The notes under the pieces were generated by a model that saw only the letters and a program-made list of their open reading frames with translations, did not search any database and was not told the origin of the DNA. This document shows positions 36,404-46,991 of a stretch of DNA of 56,944 nucleotides, in pieces. Each line of letters begins with the position of its first letter. Positions within the stretch are counted from its first letter, which is position 1. Both the position numbers and the translations under genes were made by a program. The stretch spans positions 1 to 56,944 of the forward strand of contig JAFGQR010000128.1 of assembly GCA_016935555.1 (NCBI GenBank), given 5' to 3'. The DNA is from Verrucomicrobiota bacterium. GTDB lineage: Bacteria; Verrucomicrobiota; Verrucomicrobiia; Limisphaerales; JAFGQR01.

Positions 36404-39031
36404 ATGGACACGAACGAGACACTGATGAGCACGGGCATGCCGGGCTTGGACCGGGTGCTGCTCGGGCTGCGGCCCGGGGACAACGTGGTGTGGGAAGTGG
36501 ACGGCATCGAGGATTACCTGCCGGTGCTGGGGCCGTTCGGCAGCGAAGCCGGGCGTCTCCGCCGCAAGCTGACCTATTTTCGGTTCGCCCGGCACGCCCC
36601 GCTGCTGCGCGAGGACTGCGGCGCGGAGATCCAGCAGGTCGACCCCCAGGAGGGATTCGAGCGTTTCCTCACGCGCATCCTCGACGTCATCGAAAAAGCC
36701 GGCCCCGGCGCCTTTTACATCTTCGACTGCCTGTCGGATCTGGCGGCGGACTGGTATAGCGACCGGATGCTGGGGAATTTCTTCATGATCGCGTGTCCGT
36801 ATTTGTATGAGCTGCGGACGCTCGCCTATTTTGCGTTGTTGAAGCACGAGCACTCGTTTCACGCCAGCCGTTCGATCCACAGCACCGCGCAGGTTGTTCT
36901 CGAGGTTTTCCGCAAGCAGCACCGGCTGTACATTCACCCGGTGAAGGTGTGGCAGCGGCACACGCCGACACTTTACATGCTGCACAGCTGGGAGGGGGAG
37001 GTTTTCAAGCCGGTGACCCGCAGCGCCACGGTCACGGACATCCTGGGCGGCGTGCCCAAGCCGTGGCTCGAGTTCACCATTCACCGGCCCGGGATCTGGA
37101 TGCGGACGTTCCAGCGGGCGCAGCAAACCCTCAACGCCATGCGGGCCGGCCAGGGCGTGGACGATTTGGTGGCGGAGCAGTTCGACCGGCTGACGAAGAT
37201 GGCGATCACGCGGGATGCGCGGTTTCAGGCGCTGGTGAGGGAGCACTTGGACCTGGGCATGCTCGTCGAAATCATGCAGCGCATGGTCGGCACGGGCATG
37301 ATTGGCGGCAAATCCCTCGGCATGCTGCTGGCCCGGGCGATCCTCCTCAAGGCCGATCCCAAGTGGTCACAGCTCCTGGAAAGCCACGACTCGTTTTATG
37401 TGGGGTCGGACGTGTTCTACACCTTCCTGGTGCAGAACGGCTGTTGGTGGCTGCGCCGCCGCCAGAAGGATTTCAACACCTCCCTGCGCTGCGCCGCCGA
37501 AGCCCGCGAGCGCATGCTCAAAGGCGCGTTCCCCCAGTACATCCAGGACCAGTTCACCGAAATGCTCGAGTATTTCGGACAGTCGCCCCTCATCGTCCGC
37601 TCCAGTAGCCTGCTCGAGGACAACTACGGCAACGCGTTCTCGGGCAAATACGAAAGCGTCTTCTGCGCCAACCAGGGCGCGCCCCAGGAACGGCTCGAGG
37701 CCTTCATGAACGCCGTCCGCACCGTCTACGCCAGCGCCATGAGCGAGGAGGGCCTCTGCTACCGCCAGCACCACGGCCTGCTCGACCGCGACGAGCAAAT
37801 GGCCCTCCTCGTCCAGCGCGTCTCCGGCGAACGACACGGCAGCCTCTTCTTCCCCCATGCCGCCGGCGTGGGTTTCTCCTTCAACCCCTTCGTCTGGCAC
37901 GAGGCCATCGACCCGCAAGCCGGCATGCTCCGCCTGGTCTTCGGCCTCGGCACCCGCGCCGTCGAACGCACCGACGACGATTACACCCGCCTCGTGGCTC
38001 TCAACGCGCCTCTCAAACGACCCGAGGCCACCCCGGACCAGTGGCGCGCGTTTGCCCAGCGCCGCGTGGACGTGCTCGATCTCGAGGCCAACCAGCTGTC
38101 CAGCCGCGAGTTCGACATCGTCGCCCGCTCCTTCCCCCCCGATCTCCTCGAATGGTTCGCCACGCGCGACGAGCGCACGCCCCACCACGCGCTGGACACG
38201 GACCCGGCGAATGCGTTCTTCGGCGTGCTGGACTTCGAGCGGTTTCTCGGCGAAACCGGCTTTGTGCCCGCGATGCGGGAATTGTGTCAGACCTTGCAGC
38301 GAGCCTACAATCACCCCGTGGACATCGAGTTTACCGTCAACAGCACGCCTGACGGCCAGTTCCGCATCAACCTCGTCCAATGCCGCCCCTTCCAGGTGAG
38401 GATCGGCGGCGGCAGCCGCGCCAGGGTGCCGGAGCGCATTGACAGCAACCGCCTGCTGTTCGAAACCCAGGGGCCGGTGGTGGGCCACAGCCTGGCCACG
38501 GCCATCGACCGCCTCGTCTATGTCGTCCCTTCGGTCTACAGCCAGATGACCATGAGCCAACGCTACTCCGTCGCGCGCACCATCGGCCGCCTCGCCCACC
38601 CCGACACCCCCGGCCCGCGGCCCATCCTCATGCTGGTGGGCCCGGGGCGCTGGGGCACCTCGATGCCCTCGCTGGGCGTCCCGGTCTCCTTCGCGGAAAT
38701 CAACACCGCCTCCGTGATCGTCGAGCTTGCCCTCATGCACGAAGGCCTGGTGCCCGACGTGTCCCTGGGCACGCACTTCTTCAACGACCTCGTCGAAATG
38801 GACATGCTATACTTGGCCGTGTCCCCGGGCCGCCCGGGCCATGCCCTCAACGAGCCGTTCCTCCTCCAGCAACCCAACCAACTCCCCGCCCTCCTCCCCC
38901 ATGCCGCCGAGTGGGCCGACGCGCTGCGCGTCGTCGACTCCGCCCAACTCCCCCGCGACGCCGCCATCTTTCTCAACGTGGATTCGATGAGACAGCGCGG
39001 CGTGTGCTACTGGGGCAGCCGCCAACCGTGA
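36404..39031 (+). CDS. Fusion of a degenerate KaiC-like domain and a PEP-synthase-type ATP-binding domain
   Basis: This 875-residue protein has two unlike parts. Residues ~8-230 resemble KaiC/RadA ATPases (STGMPGLDRVLLGLRPGDNVVWEV, FYIFDCLSDLAADW), but where Walker A should be the sequence is RPGDNVVWEVDG, so nucleotide binding there is doubtful. From ~290 it matches the N-terminal ATP-grasp domain of PEP synthase/pyruvate phosphate dikinase (MIGGKSLGMLLARAIL, SPLIVRSSSLLEDNYGNAFSGKYES, LNLVQCRPFQ-like INLVQCRPFQV). The swivelling phospho-histidine domain and the PEP-binding barrel are missing. It therefore cannot be PEP synthase; a phosphotransfer or regulatory role is possible. ATG 36404 has GGAG eight bases upstream. 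It lies between lysR and gltB. Confidence 0.72.
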   Translation: MDTNETLMSTGMPGLDRVLLGLRPGDNVVWEVDGIEDYLPVLGPFGSEAGRLRRKLTYFRFARHAPLLREDCGAEIQQVDPQEGFERFLTRILDVIEKAGPGAFYIFDCLSDLAADWYSDRMLGNFFMIACPYLYELRTLAYFALLKHEHSFHASRSIHSTAQVVLEVFRKQHRLYIHPVKVWQRHTPTLYMLHSWEGEVFKPVTRSATVTDILGGVPKPWLEFTIHRPGIWMRTFQRAQQTLNAMRAGQGVDDLVAEQFDRLTKMAITRDARFQALVREHLDLGMLVEIMQRMVGTGMIGGKSLGMLLARAILLKADPKWSQLLESHDSFYVGSDVFYTFLVQNGCWWLRRRQKDFNTSLRCAAEARERMLKGAFPQYIQDQFTEMLEYFGQSPLIVRSSSLLEDNYGNAFSGKYESVFCANQGAPQERLEAFMNAVRTVYASAMSEEGLCYRQHHGLLDRDEQMALLVQRVSGERHGSLFFPHAAGVGFSFNPFVWHEAIDPQAGMLRLVFGLGTRAVERTDDDYTRLVALNAPLKRPEATPDQWRAFAQRRVDVLDLEANQLSSREFDIVARSFPPDLLEWFATRDERTPHHALDTDPANAFFGVLDFERFLGETGFVPAMRELCQTLQRAYNHPVDIEFTVNSTPDGQFRINLVQCRPFQVRIGGGSRARVPERIDSNRLLFETQGPVVGHSLATAIDRLVYVVPSVYSQMTMSQRYSVARTIGRLAHPDTPGPRPILMLVGPGRWGTSMPSLGVPVSFAEINTASVIVELALMHEGLVPDVSLGTHFFNDLVEMDMLYLAVSPGRPGHALNEPFLLQQPNQLPALLPHAAEWADALRVVDSAQLPRDAAIFLNVDSMRQRGVCYWGSRQP

Positions 39032-39184
39032 TCCGCTCGTGCGCGCCGCGAACCTCACCCAACCCTCCATGCCAACCACCGCCCCCCACGCTCCCGTGCC
39101 CCGCGCCGCCTCCCCCCAAGGGCCGCCGCCGCCGGCTCACACCCCCCGCGCCCCCGCCGCGCCGGACACTCCGGGTCAATCCCG

Positions 39185-42100
39185 ATGAAACACCGCCCTC
39201 CCCCCATCGCCCGGCGCCGGTGCCGGCTCACCGGGTTGCCGCCTGCGCAGGGGCTTTACGATCCGCGCTTCGAGCACGAGGCTTGCGGCGTCGGGTTTGT
39301 GGTCCATGTCAAGGGCCGACGCTCCCACGACATCATCCGCCAGGCTCTCCAGATCCTCATCAACCTCCGCCATCGCGGCGCCTGCGGCTGCGAGGTGAAC
39401 ACCGGCGACGGCGCCGGCATCCTCGTCCAAATGCCCCACCGCTTCCTGGCCCAGGCGTGCGCGGACGTCGACATCCCGCTGCCCCCCCCCGGCGATTACG
39501 GCGTCGGCAACTTGTTTCTCCCGGCCGAAGACGCCCACCGCCGCAAGTGCGAGCGGCGCGTAGCGGAGGTCGTGTCGGCCGAAGGCCAGCTGCTGTTGGG
39601 CTGGCGGACCGTGCCCACCAACAACAGCAACCTGGGCGACACCGCCCGCCTCGCCGAACCCGCCGTCCGCCAGGTGGTCATCGGGAGGAACCCGGCGTTG
39701 CGGACGCCGATGGATTTCGAGCGCAAGCTTTATGTGATTCGGCGCCGGGTTGAGAACGCGCTGCGTTATGCCGGCAACCGGGCCACGGAGGATTTCTACG
39801 TGTGCAGCCTTTCCCACAAAACGCTGGTCTACAAGGGCATGTTGATGTCCGAGCAGGTCGAGGAGTATTACCCGGACCTGACCGATCCGGCGATGGAAAG
39901 CGCGCTGGCGCTGGTCCACTCGCGGTTCAGCACCAACACCTTTCCCAGCTGGGCCCGGGCGCATCCCTACCGCTACCTGGCCCACAACGGCGAAATCAAC
40001 ACGCTGCGCGGCAATGTCAACTGGATGCGCGCCCGCCAGGCCCTGTTCGCCTCCGACCTCTTCGGCGACGACCTCAAAAAGCTCCTGCCCGTCATCGGCG
40101 AGGACGGCAGCGACTCGGGCATGTTCGACAACTGTCTCGAGTTGCTCGTGCTGGCCGGACGCTCGCTGCCCGAGGCCATCATGATGATGATCCCCGAGCC
40201 GTGGGCCCGGCACGACGCCATGAGCGACCAGACCAAGGCCTTCTACAAGTTCCACAGCTGCCTGATGGAACCCTGGGACGGCCCCGCGTCGATCGCCTTC
40301 ACCGACGGCGTGCGCATCGGGGCCGTGCTCGACCGCAACGGTCTGCGCCCCTCGCGCTACTATGTGACCCGCGACGACCTCGTCATCATGGCGTCCGAAG
40401 TCGGCGTGTTGGACGTGGCCCCCGAGCGCGTGCTGCGCAAAGGCCGGCTCCAGCCGGGCCGGATGTTCCTTGTCGACACTGAGCAGGGCCGGATCGTCGC
40501 CGACGAGGAGATCAAACAAACCGCCGCGGCGGCGCGGCCGTACGGCCAATGGCTCCGCCAGCACCTTGTCCCCCTCTCGGATCTTCCGGACCCCGGCGAG
40601 TTGCCGGCGGCCGACCACGCCGGAACTCTGCAGCGGCAGCGTGCCTTCGGCTACACCTTCGAGGAGCAACGCCTGCTGCTCGCCCCCATGGCCCGCGACG
40701 GCGTCGAAGCCGTCGGCTCCATGGGCACCGACACTCCGCTGGCCGTGCTCTCGGACAAACCCCAGCTCCTCTACAACTATTTCAAACAGCTCTTCGCCCA
40801 AGTGACCAACCCCCCCATCGACTGCATCCGCGAAGAAATGGTCACCGCCACCGGGATCGTTCTCGGCTCGGAACGCAACCTGTTGCAGCCCGAAGCGGAG
40901 AGCTGCCAGATGCTCGAGCTGGAATCGCCCCTCCTCACCAACGAGGCGCTGGCGAAGCTCAGACGGCTGAACCACGGCACGTTCAAAGCCGTCACCCTGC
41001 CGATCCTCTTCAAGGTCAATCACGCCGGCGCGGGCCTCGACAAGGCGCTTGAGGACCTCTTCGCCCAGGCCAGCCAGGCCATCCGCGACGGCGCCAACAT
41101 CCTCATCCTCTGCGACCGCGGCCTCACCCGCGACCTGGCCCCCATCCCGGCGCTGCTCGCCGTCGCCGGCCTCCACCATCACCTCCTCCGCCAAGGCACC
41201 CGCACCCGCGTGGGCCTCGTGCTCGAATCGGGCGAGCCGCGCGAGGTGCATCATTTCTCGGTGCTGATCAGCTACGGCGCCGGCGCCATCAACCCCTACC
41301 TCGCCTTCGAAACCCTCGACGACATGATCCGCGAAGGCCTGCTCCCCGGGGTCGACCACCAGACCGCCTGCGACCATTACGTCAAAGCCGCCGTCAAAGG
41401 CATCGTCAAAGTCTGCTCCAAAATGGGCATCTCCACCCTCCAAAGCTACCAGGGCGCCCAGATCTTCGAGGCCGTCGGCATCCACAAGCTCGTCATCGAA
41501 AAATACTTCACCGGCACCCCCTCCCGCGTCGGAGGCATCGGCCTCGACACCATCGCCCGGGAAGTCCACATGCGCCACGCCCGCGCGTTTCCCCGGCAGC
41601 CCCACCAGAGCCGGGAGCTGGATCCCGGCGGCCAATACCAGTGGCGTCACGACGGCGAACACCACCTCTACAACCCGGACACCATTCACAAACTGCAACG
41701 CTCGACGCGCACCGGCGAGTACGCCCTGTTCAAGGACTACTCGGCTGCCGTCAACGTGCACTCCAGACAACACGGCACGCTTCGCGGCCTGCTCAGCTTC
41801 AAGTTCGCCCCCCACGTCATCCCCCTCGCCGAAATCGAGCCCGTCGAGACCATTCTCACGCGCTTCAAAACCGGCGCCATGTCCTATGGCTCCATCAGCC
41901 AGGAAGCCCACGAGGCCCTCGCCATCGCCATGAACCGCATCGGCGGCAAAAGCAACACCGGCGAGGGCGGCGAGGATCCCGCGCGCCACACGCCGCGTCC
42001 CGACGGCGATTCGCTCAACAGCGCCATCAAACAGGTCGCCTCCGCCCGCTTCGGCGTCACCAGCGTCTATCTTGTCCACGCCCGGGAGCTCCAGATCAAG

Positions 42101-43819
42101 ATGGCCCAGGGCGCCAAACCGGGCGAAGGCGGCCAGCTGCCGGGTCCGAAGGTCTACCCCTGGATCGCCAAGGTCCGGCACTCGACACCGGGCGTGGGCC
42201 TGATCTCCCCGCCGCCGCATCACGACATCTATTCCATCGAAGACCTCGCCGAACTGATCCACGACCTCAAAAACGCCAACCCCAACGCCCGCATCAGCGT
42301 CAAGCTGGTCTCCGAAGTGGGCGTGGGCACCATCGCCGCCGGCGTCGCCAAGGCGCATGCCGACGTGGTGCTGATCAGCGGTTACGACGGCGGGACGGGG
42401 GCGTCGCCGCAGACTTCGATCAAGCACGCGGGGTTGCCGTGGGAACTGGGGCTGGCGGAGGCGCACCAGACGCTGCTGCTGAACAACCTGCGCAGCCGGA
42501 TCACAGTCGAAACCGACGGCAAGCTCATGACCGGGCGGGACGTGGTGATCGCCGCGCTGCTGGGCGCCGAGGAGTTCGGGTTCGCCACCGCCCCGCTCGT
42601 CGCCCTCGGCTGCCTCATGATGCGCGTCTGCCACCTCAACACCTGCCCCGTCGGCATCGCCACCCAGGACCCCGCCCTCCGCAAACACTTCACCGGCAAA
42701 CCCGAATACGTCGTCACCTTCATGCGCTTCATCGCCGAGGAGGTTCGCGAACTCATGGCCCAGCTCGGGTTCCGCTCCTTCAACGACATGGTCGGCCGCG
42801 TCGACCGTCTCGAAGTCAAAAGCGCCCTCGACCACTGGAAAGCCAAGGGCCTCGATTTCTCCAACCTCCTCCACCAGCCCGACGTGCCCCACGGCGTCGG
42901 CCGCCACTGTCAAATTCCCCAGGACCACGGCATCGAAAAATCCCTCGACCGGCGCATCCTGATGAAAGTGTGCGAACCCGCCCTCGAACGTCGCGAACCC
43001 GTCCGGGCCACCCTGCCGATCCGAAACGTCCACCGCGTCGTCGGCACCCTTGTCGGCAGTGAAATCTCCCGCCGCTACGGCGACGCCGGCCTCCCCGAAG
43101 ACACCATCCGCATCAAGTTCAAGGGCTCCGCCGGCCAGAGCTTCGGCGCCTTCCTCCCCAGGGGCATGACCTTTCTCCTCGAAGGCGACGCCAACGATTA
43201 TGTCGGCAAAGGCCTCAGCGGCGGCACCCTCGTCGTCTACCCGCCGCCAGGCTCCACCTTCGCCGCCGAGGACAACATGATCGTCGGCAACGTCGCGTTC
43301 TACGGCGCCACCCGCGGCGAAGCCTACATCCGCGGCATGGCCGGCGAACGGTTCTGCGTCCGCAACAGCGGCCTCCACGCCGTCGTCGAAGCCGTCGGCG
43401 ACCACGGCTGCGAATACATGACCGGCGGACGCGTGGTGGTGCTGGGCGCCACCGGACGCAACTTCGCCGCCGGCATGAGCGGAGGCGTGGCCTACATCCT
43501 GGACGAGCCCGGCGATTTCCCCGCCCGCTGCAACCGCCAGATGGTCGCTCTCCAGCCCCTGGACGACCCCGAGGAGATCGACCAGCTCCGACGCATCATC
43601 GCCCGCCACGCCCAACTCACCGGCAGCCGGCGCGCCACCGAAATCCTCGCCGCCTGGCAACAGGCCCTGCCCCGCTTCGTCAAAATCATCCCCCACGATT
43701 ACCAGCGCATGCTCCACGCTATGAAAAAAGTGCGCGACGCCGGCCTCGGCGGCGACGAAGCCGTCATGGCCGCATTCGAGGAAAACGCCCGCGACCTGGC
43801 GCGGGTTGGCGGAGGATGA
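39185..43819 (+). CDS. gltB: Glutamate synthase large subunit
   Basis: This 1544-residue GltB converts glutamine plus 2-oxoglutarate to two glutamates. The N-terminal class II amidotransferase has its nucleophile Cys34 in [11 protein letters not shown] after a propeptide of about 33 residues. The central domain and FMN-binding barrel follow, with [35 protein letters not shown]. The 3Fe-4S cysteines are in [15 protein letters not shown], and the C-terminal Gly-rich beta-helix ([41 protein letters not shown]) is complete. It is full length for the family. gltD follows five bases later, and the two form the NADPH-GOGAT holoenzyme. Confidence 0.96.
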   Translation: MKHRPPPIARRRCRLTGLPPAQGLYDPRFEHEACGVGFVVHVKGRRSHDIIRQALQILINLRHRGACGCEVNTGDGAGILVQMPHRFLAQACADVDIPLPPPGDYGVGNLFLPAEDAHRRKCERRVAEVVSAEGQLLLGWRTVPTNNSNLGDTARLAEPAVRQVVIGRNPALRTPMDFERKLYVIRRRVENALRYAGNRATEDFYVCSLSHKTLVYKGMLMSEQVEEYYPDLTDPAMESALALVHSRFSTNTFPSWARAHPYRYLAHNGEINTLRGNVNWMRARQALFASDLFGDDLKKLLPVIGEDGSDSGMFDNCLELLVLAGRSLPEAIMMMIPEPWARHDAMSDQTKAFYKFHSCLMEPWDGPASIAFTDGVRIGAVLDRNGLRPSRYYVTRDDLVIMASEVGVLDVAPERVLRKGRLQPGRMFLVDTEQGRIVADEEIKQTAAAARPYGQWLRQHLVPLSDLPDPGELPAADHAGTLQRQRAFGYTFEEQRLLLAPMARDGVEAVGSMGTDTPLAVLSDKPQLLYNYFKQLFAQVTNPPIDCIREEMVTATGIVLGSERNLLQPEAESCQMLELESPLLTNEALAKLRRLNHGTFKAVTLPILFKVNHAGAGLDKALEDLFAQASQAIRDGANILILCDRGLTRDLAPIPALLAVAGLHHHLLRQGTRTRVGLVLESGEPREVHHFSVLISYGAGAINPYLAFETLDDMIREGLLPGVDHQTACDHYVKAAVKGIVKVCSKMGISTLQSYQGAQIFEAVGIHKLVIEKYFTGTPSRVGGIGLDTIAREVHMRHARAFPRQPHQSRELDPGGQYQWRHDGEHHLYNPDTIHKLQRSTRTGEYALFKDYSAAVNVHSRQHGTLRGLLSFKFAPHVIPLAEIEPVETILTRFKTGAMSYGSISQEAHEALAIAMNRIGGKSNTGEGGEDPARHTPRPDGDSLNSAIKQVASARFGVTSVYLVHARELQIKMAQGAKPGEGGQLPGPKVYPWIAKVRHSTPGVGLISPPPHHDIYSIEDLAELIHDLKNANPNARISVKLVSEVGVGTIAAGVAKAHADVVLISGYDGGTGASPQTSIKHAGLPWELGLAEAHQTLLLNNLRSRITVETDGKLMTGRDVVIAALLGAEEFGFATAPLVALGCLMMRVCHLNTCPVGIATQDPALRKHFTGKPEYVVTFMRFIAEEVRELMAQLGFRSFNDMVGRVDRLEVKSALDHWKAKGLDFSNLLHQPDVPHGVGRHCQIPQDHGIEKSLDRRILMKVCEPALERREPVRATLPIRNVHRVVGTLVGSEISRRYGDAGLPEDTIRIKFKGSAGQSFGAFLPRGMTFLLEGDANDYVGKGLSGGTLVVYPPPGSTFAAEDNMIVGNVAFYGATRGEAYIRGMAGERFCVRNSGLHAVVEAVGDHGCEYMTGGRVVVLGATGRNFAAGMSGGVAYILDEPGDFPARCNRQMVALQPLDDPEEIDQLRRIIARHAQLTGSRRATEILAAWQQALPRFVKIIPHDYQRMLHAMKKVRDAGLGGDEAVMAAFEENARDLARVGGG

Positions 43820-43823
43820 CCTT

Positions 43824-45302
43824 ATGGGCAAACCCACCGGCTTCATGGACTATCCCCGCGAGCTGCCGCCGGACTCTCCGGCCCTCGAACGCATCAGCCA
43901 CTGGCTCGAATTCCACGCGCACCCCGAGGAGGCCGCCCTCCGCCGCCAGGCCGCCCGCTGCATGGACTGCGGCACGCCGTTCTGTCACACCGGCATCCTC
44001 CTGGGCGGCATGGCCTCCGGATGCCCCATCCACAACCTCATCCCCGAATGGAACGATCTCGTCTACCGCGGCCTCTGGCGCGAAGCCCTCGAACGCCTCC
44101 ACCACACCAATAACTTCCCCGAAATCACCGGGCGCGTCTGCCCCGCCCCGTGCGAGGGCTCGTGCAACGCCGGTCTCGTCGCCGCCCCAGTCACCATCAA
44201 GGAAATCGAACGCACCATCGCCGACAAGGCCTGGGACCACGGCTGGATCCAGCCCCAGCCCCCTGCCCTCCGCTCCGGCAAACAGGTCGCCGTCGTCGGC
44301 TCCGGCCCCGCCGGCCTCTGCGCCGCCGCCCAACTCAATCGCGCCGGCCACACCGTTACCGTCTTCGAACGCGCGGACCGCCCGGGCGGCCTTCTCATGT
44401 ACGGCATCCCGAACATGAAGCTCGATAAACAGCGCGTCCTCCAGCGCCGCATCGACCAGCTCGCCCGCGAAGGCGTCGTCTTCCAGACCCGCACCGAGCC
44501 CGGCGTGAACTATCCCGCAGGCCGGCTCCTCGAGACATTCGACGCCACCGTGATCTGCACCGGCGCCACCCGCCCCCGCGACCTGCCCCTCGAAGGCCGC
44601 CACCTCAACGGCATCCACTTCGCCATGGAATTCCTCGCCGCCAATACCCGCGCCCTCCTCGCCGCCACCCCGCCTCCCATCAGCGCCCAAGACAAAGACG
44701 TCGTCGTCATCGGCGGCGGCGACACCGGCACCGACTGCGTGGGCACCTCGATGCGCCACCGCTGCAAAAGCATCGTCCAGATCGAAATCCTCCCCCGCCC
44801 GCCCGACCAGCGCGCTCCCGACAACCCCTGGCCCGAATGGCCCAGGATCCGTCGCATCGACTACGGCCAGGAAGAAGCCGCCGCACGGTTCGGCGCCGAC
44901 CCGCGCCTCTACCTCACCACCGTCAAACAGTTCATCCCCGACACCCAGGGTGCCGTCCGCGGCGTCCTCACCGTGCGGGTCGAATGGAACAAACAAGACG
45001 GCCGCTGGCTGCCCGTCGAAGTCCCGGGCAGCGAAACAACATTGCCCGCCCAGATCGTTCTCCTGGCCATGGGCTTCCTCGGGCCCGAACCCGCCCTGCT
45101 CGATCAGCTCGGCGTCGAGCGCGATGCCCGTTCCAACGTCAAGGCCGAACACGGCAAGTTCACCACCAGCGTCCGCGGCATCTTCGCCGCCGGCGACTGT
45201 CGCCGCGGCCAGAGCCTCGTGGTCTGGGCCTTCAACGAAGGCCGCGGCGCCGCCCGCGAATGCGACCGCTACCTCATGGGCCGGACCGAGTTGCCGGGTT
45301 GA
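43824..45302 (+). CDS. gltD: Glutamate synthase small subunit
   Basis: This 492-residue FAD- and NADPH-binding subunit feeds electrons to GltB. N-terminal cysteine motifs for 4Fe-4S clusters are [16 protein letters not shown] and [13 protein letters not shown]. The FAD fold is [15 protein letters not shown], the NADPH fold [14 protein letters not shown], and [18 protein letters not shown] closes the FAD site. The ATG 43824 has GGAGG eight bases upstream, within the end of gltB. It is followed by repeat-rich non-coding DNA, so it ends the nitrogen-assimilation stretch. Confidence 0.95.
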   Translation: MGKPTGFMDYPRELPPDSPALERISHWLEFHAHPEEAALRRQAARCMDCGTPFCHTGILLGGMASGCPIHNLIPEWNDLVYRGLWREALERLHHTNNFPEITGRVCPAPCEGSCNAGLVAAPVTIKEIERTIADKAWDHGWIQPQPPALRSGKQVAVVGSGPAGLCAAAQLNRAGHTVTVFERADRPGGLLMYGIPNMKLDKQRVLQRRIDQLAREGVVFQTRTEPGVNYPAGRLLETFDATVICTGATRPRDLPLEGRHLNGIHFAMEFLAANTRALLAATPPPISAQDKDVVVIGGGDTGTDCVGTSMRHRCKSIVQIEILPRPPDQRAPDNPWPEWPRIRRIDYGQEEAAARFGADPRLYLTTVKQFIPDTQGAVRGVLTVRVEWNKQDGRWLPVEVPGSETTLPAQIVLLAMGFLGPEPALLDQLGVERDARSNVKAEHGKFTTSVRGIFAAGDCRRGQSLVVWAFNEGRGAARECDRYLMGRTELPG

Positions 45303-45313
45303 GCGGGTTGAGC

Positions 45314-45355
45314 GGGGCCGGACCTGCATGAGCGGGGATGAGCGGGGTCGGACCT
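45314..45355. repeat. Repeats upstream of the RAYT gene
   Basis: GGGGCCGGACCT (45314-45325) and GGGGTCGGACCT (45344-45355) are near-identical direct copies. The second is the exact inverted partner of AGGTCCGACCCC at 46307-46318 on the far side of the transposase gene. Confidence 0.7.
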
Positions 45356-45504
45356 GAGCAAGTACTTGTGCGACAGGGATAAAGGAAAAACGTCAACGTT
45401 AACGATCCGGCTTAGATTCGATTTTGAGCCTCAAATTCTCGAATTCTCGATCTTGCGTGTTTGCATCCTGGACATCCTCACGTTGGCCGGTTAATGTTCC
45501 AGCC

Positions 45505-46263
45505 ATGCCAAGGGCCAATCGGTATTTCGTTCCCGGTCAAGTGTACCACCTCACTCACCGTTGTCACGACCGTCAGTTCTTGCTGAAGTTCGCCCGGGAT
45601 CGAGATGCGTACCGCAGGAAGCTCTGGCAAGGAGTCGGCGAATTCGACCTTTCGTTGCTGGACTATTCGGTCACCAGCAACCATGTCCATCTGCTGGCGT
45701 GTGCCGAGAACACGGAGCAGATCAGCCGCTTTATCCAAAGGGTGGACGGCGAGTTTGCGCAGATTTACAACCGGCGAAACCACCGCAGCGGCGCGTATTG
45801 GGAGGACCGCTTCCATTCTACGATGATTGAGCCGGGCGGACACTTGGAGGCCTGCATGGTGTATATCGCGTTGAACATGGTGCGTTGCCGCGCGGTGCCC
45901 CATCCGCGCCAATGGCCATGGTGCGGCTATCATGAATTGATGGGCCTGCGCCAGCGGTATCGGATTGTGGATATTGAGCGGATTCTGGCCATGCTGGGCG
46001 GAACCACTCTGGATGAAGTCAGGAGGCACTATGAGGCCATGATTCAGGAGCGCATTGCCAAGGACGAAATGAAACGGGATTCCAAATGGACCGAGGCAAT
46101 CGCGGTTGGATCAAAAGAATTCGTGCGTCAGATGGCGAGTTGTGTGCGCGGACGGCAGGAACTTGAAATCCAAGGCGCCGGTGATACTTGGGCTTTGAAG
46201 GAGTTGGGGCTTCGTTACGGGGCGTTTTTGGGCCCAAAAACAGGCTGTAGTGATGATCTTTAA
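45505..46263 (+). CDS. RAYT (REP-associated, IS200-like Y1 transposase)
   Basis: This 252-residue HUH-type single-strand transposase has an N-terminal RANRYFVPGQVYHLTHRCHDR, the HUH motif in TSNHVHLLA (His60, His62) and the catalytic Tyr120 in MVYIALNMVRCRAV, with YWEDRFHSTMIE between. This is the layout of RAYT/TnpA-REP proteins, which are usually single-copy and mobilise or maintain short palindromic repeats and do not form a full IS. The start MPRANRYF was preferred over an upstream in-frame alternative. Inverted GGGGTCGGACCT copies lie on both sides. The active-site residues look intact. Confidence 0.88.
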   Translation: MPRANRYFVPGQVYHLTHRCHDRQFLLKFARDRDAYRRKLWQGVGEFDLSLLDYSVTSNHVHLLACAENTEQISRFIQRVDGEFAQIYNRRNHRSGAYWEDRFHSTMIEPGGHLEACMVYIALNMVRCRAVPHPRQWPWCGYHELMGLRQRYRIVDIERILAMLGGTTLDEVRRHYEAMIQERIAKDEMKRDSKWTEAIAVGSKEFVRQMASCVRGRQELEIQGAGDTWALKELGLRYGAFLGPKTGCSDDL

Positions 46264-46798
46264 CGATAACGAAATCCCCAAGTTGCTGATTCAAAGGAGC
46301 TTATTTAGGTCCGACCCCAGTGATCCGGTGATCGACCCCGGAGCGCATACGGGAATTGCTCGCCCGGTTCTGCCCGGCGCCAGCCAAGCGCAGCGACCAT
46401 CGACGACGTAGGGCACCACGCCGTTCACCTGGCCGCACCGCCACCTGATCTTCGCCCTGGACGCCCGCCACAATGCCCTTTGCGCCCTCCCCCTTTGGCC
46501 TGGGAGGCGTCGCAATGGCAGGGTCGCTATGGCCGGACACTCTCCGGCGCCTCCGACGCGCTGTAGGCGGAAGGGGTGGGTAGGGAACCGCCATTCTCCA
46601 AAAAACATCCTGGCAACTGTGGCAACTGGGGCCATCAGCGCAAAGGCTCAAACCTCAAAACCACCCCCGGCAGTTGCCAACAGTTGCCAATTTTTAGGGT
46701 ATTCGCCGCCATTGGACAGAAAAGCCCGCCATTGGCAACGTGAGACTGGAAAACGCTAAACACCCTGTAAACATTGGGTTTTTTTGAGGTTTTTGGCT
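46264..46798. other. Non-coding stretch between RAYT and tRNA-Gln
   Basis: These 535 bases have no credible ORF. They hold an interrupted inverted repeat, GGCAACTGTGGCAACTG (46612-46628) against CAGTTGCCAACAGTTGCC (46671-46688), followed by AATTTTT, and two CGCCATTGG copies near 46710-46735. It may be a decayed repeat element. Confidence 0.45.
46307..46318. repeat. Downstream inverted copy flanking the RAYT gene
   Basis: AGGTCCGACCCC is the exact reverse complement of 45344-45355. The pair brackets about 950 bases containing the transposase, so it may mark the ends recognised by it. Confidence 0.65.
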
Positions 46799-46872
46799 TG
46801 GCTGTCCGACGTGGATTCGAACCACGACTAAAGGCTCCAAAGGCCCGTGTGCTACCATTACACCATCGGACA
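46799..46872 (-). tRNA. tRNA-Gln (UUG)
   Basis: Read on the minus strand, acceptor TGTCCGA pairs with TCGGACA, then discriminator G and encoded CCA (46801-46799). The anticodon loop CTTTGGA gives anticodon UUG. The T arm is CGTGG-TTCGAAT-CCACG. The anticodon stem has a C/T mismatch at its outer pair, otherwise it is normal. Confidence 0.92.
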
Positions 46873-46881
46873 GGCCGCCCG

Positions 46882-46910
46882 AACGTAGTCCGCCGCTCCG
46901 GCCGGCGCAA
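46882..46910 (-). promoter_or_regulatory. tRNA-Gln promoter
   Basis: TTGCGC (46910-46905), a 17-base spacer and TACGTT (46887-46882) end nine bases before the tRNA 5' end. The spacing fits a housekeeping-sigma promoter with a very short leader. Confidence 0.6.
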
Positions 46911-46991
46911 AGGAAATCGTGCGCCCACCGGTGGGCACGCGGGGGGCGAACGGTGCGACGTGCGAGCGCGGGGTGGGGGTGGCTTGGGTTT

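Noticed and set aside
39176..43846. A 1556-codon open frame on the minus strand opposite gltB
   Set aside because: High GC at third positions keeps the opposite strand open. The product is low-complexity Gly/Ala/Val/Asp-rich with no domain, while the plus strand is an unmistakable GltB.
46635..46928. Minus-strand ORF spanning tRNA-Gln
   Set aside because: Its NGSTRAFGAFSRGSNPRRTAK stretch is the typical false translation of a tRNA gene.
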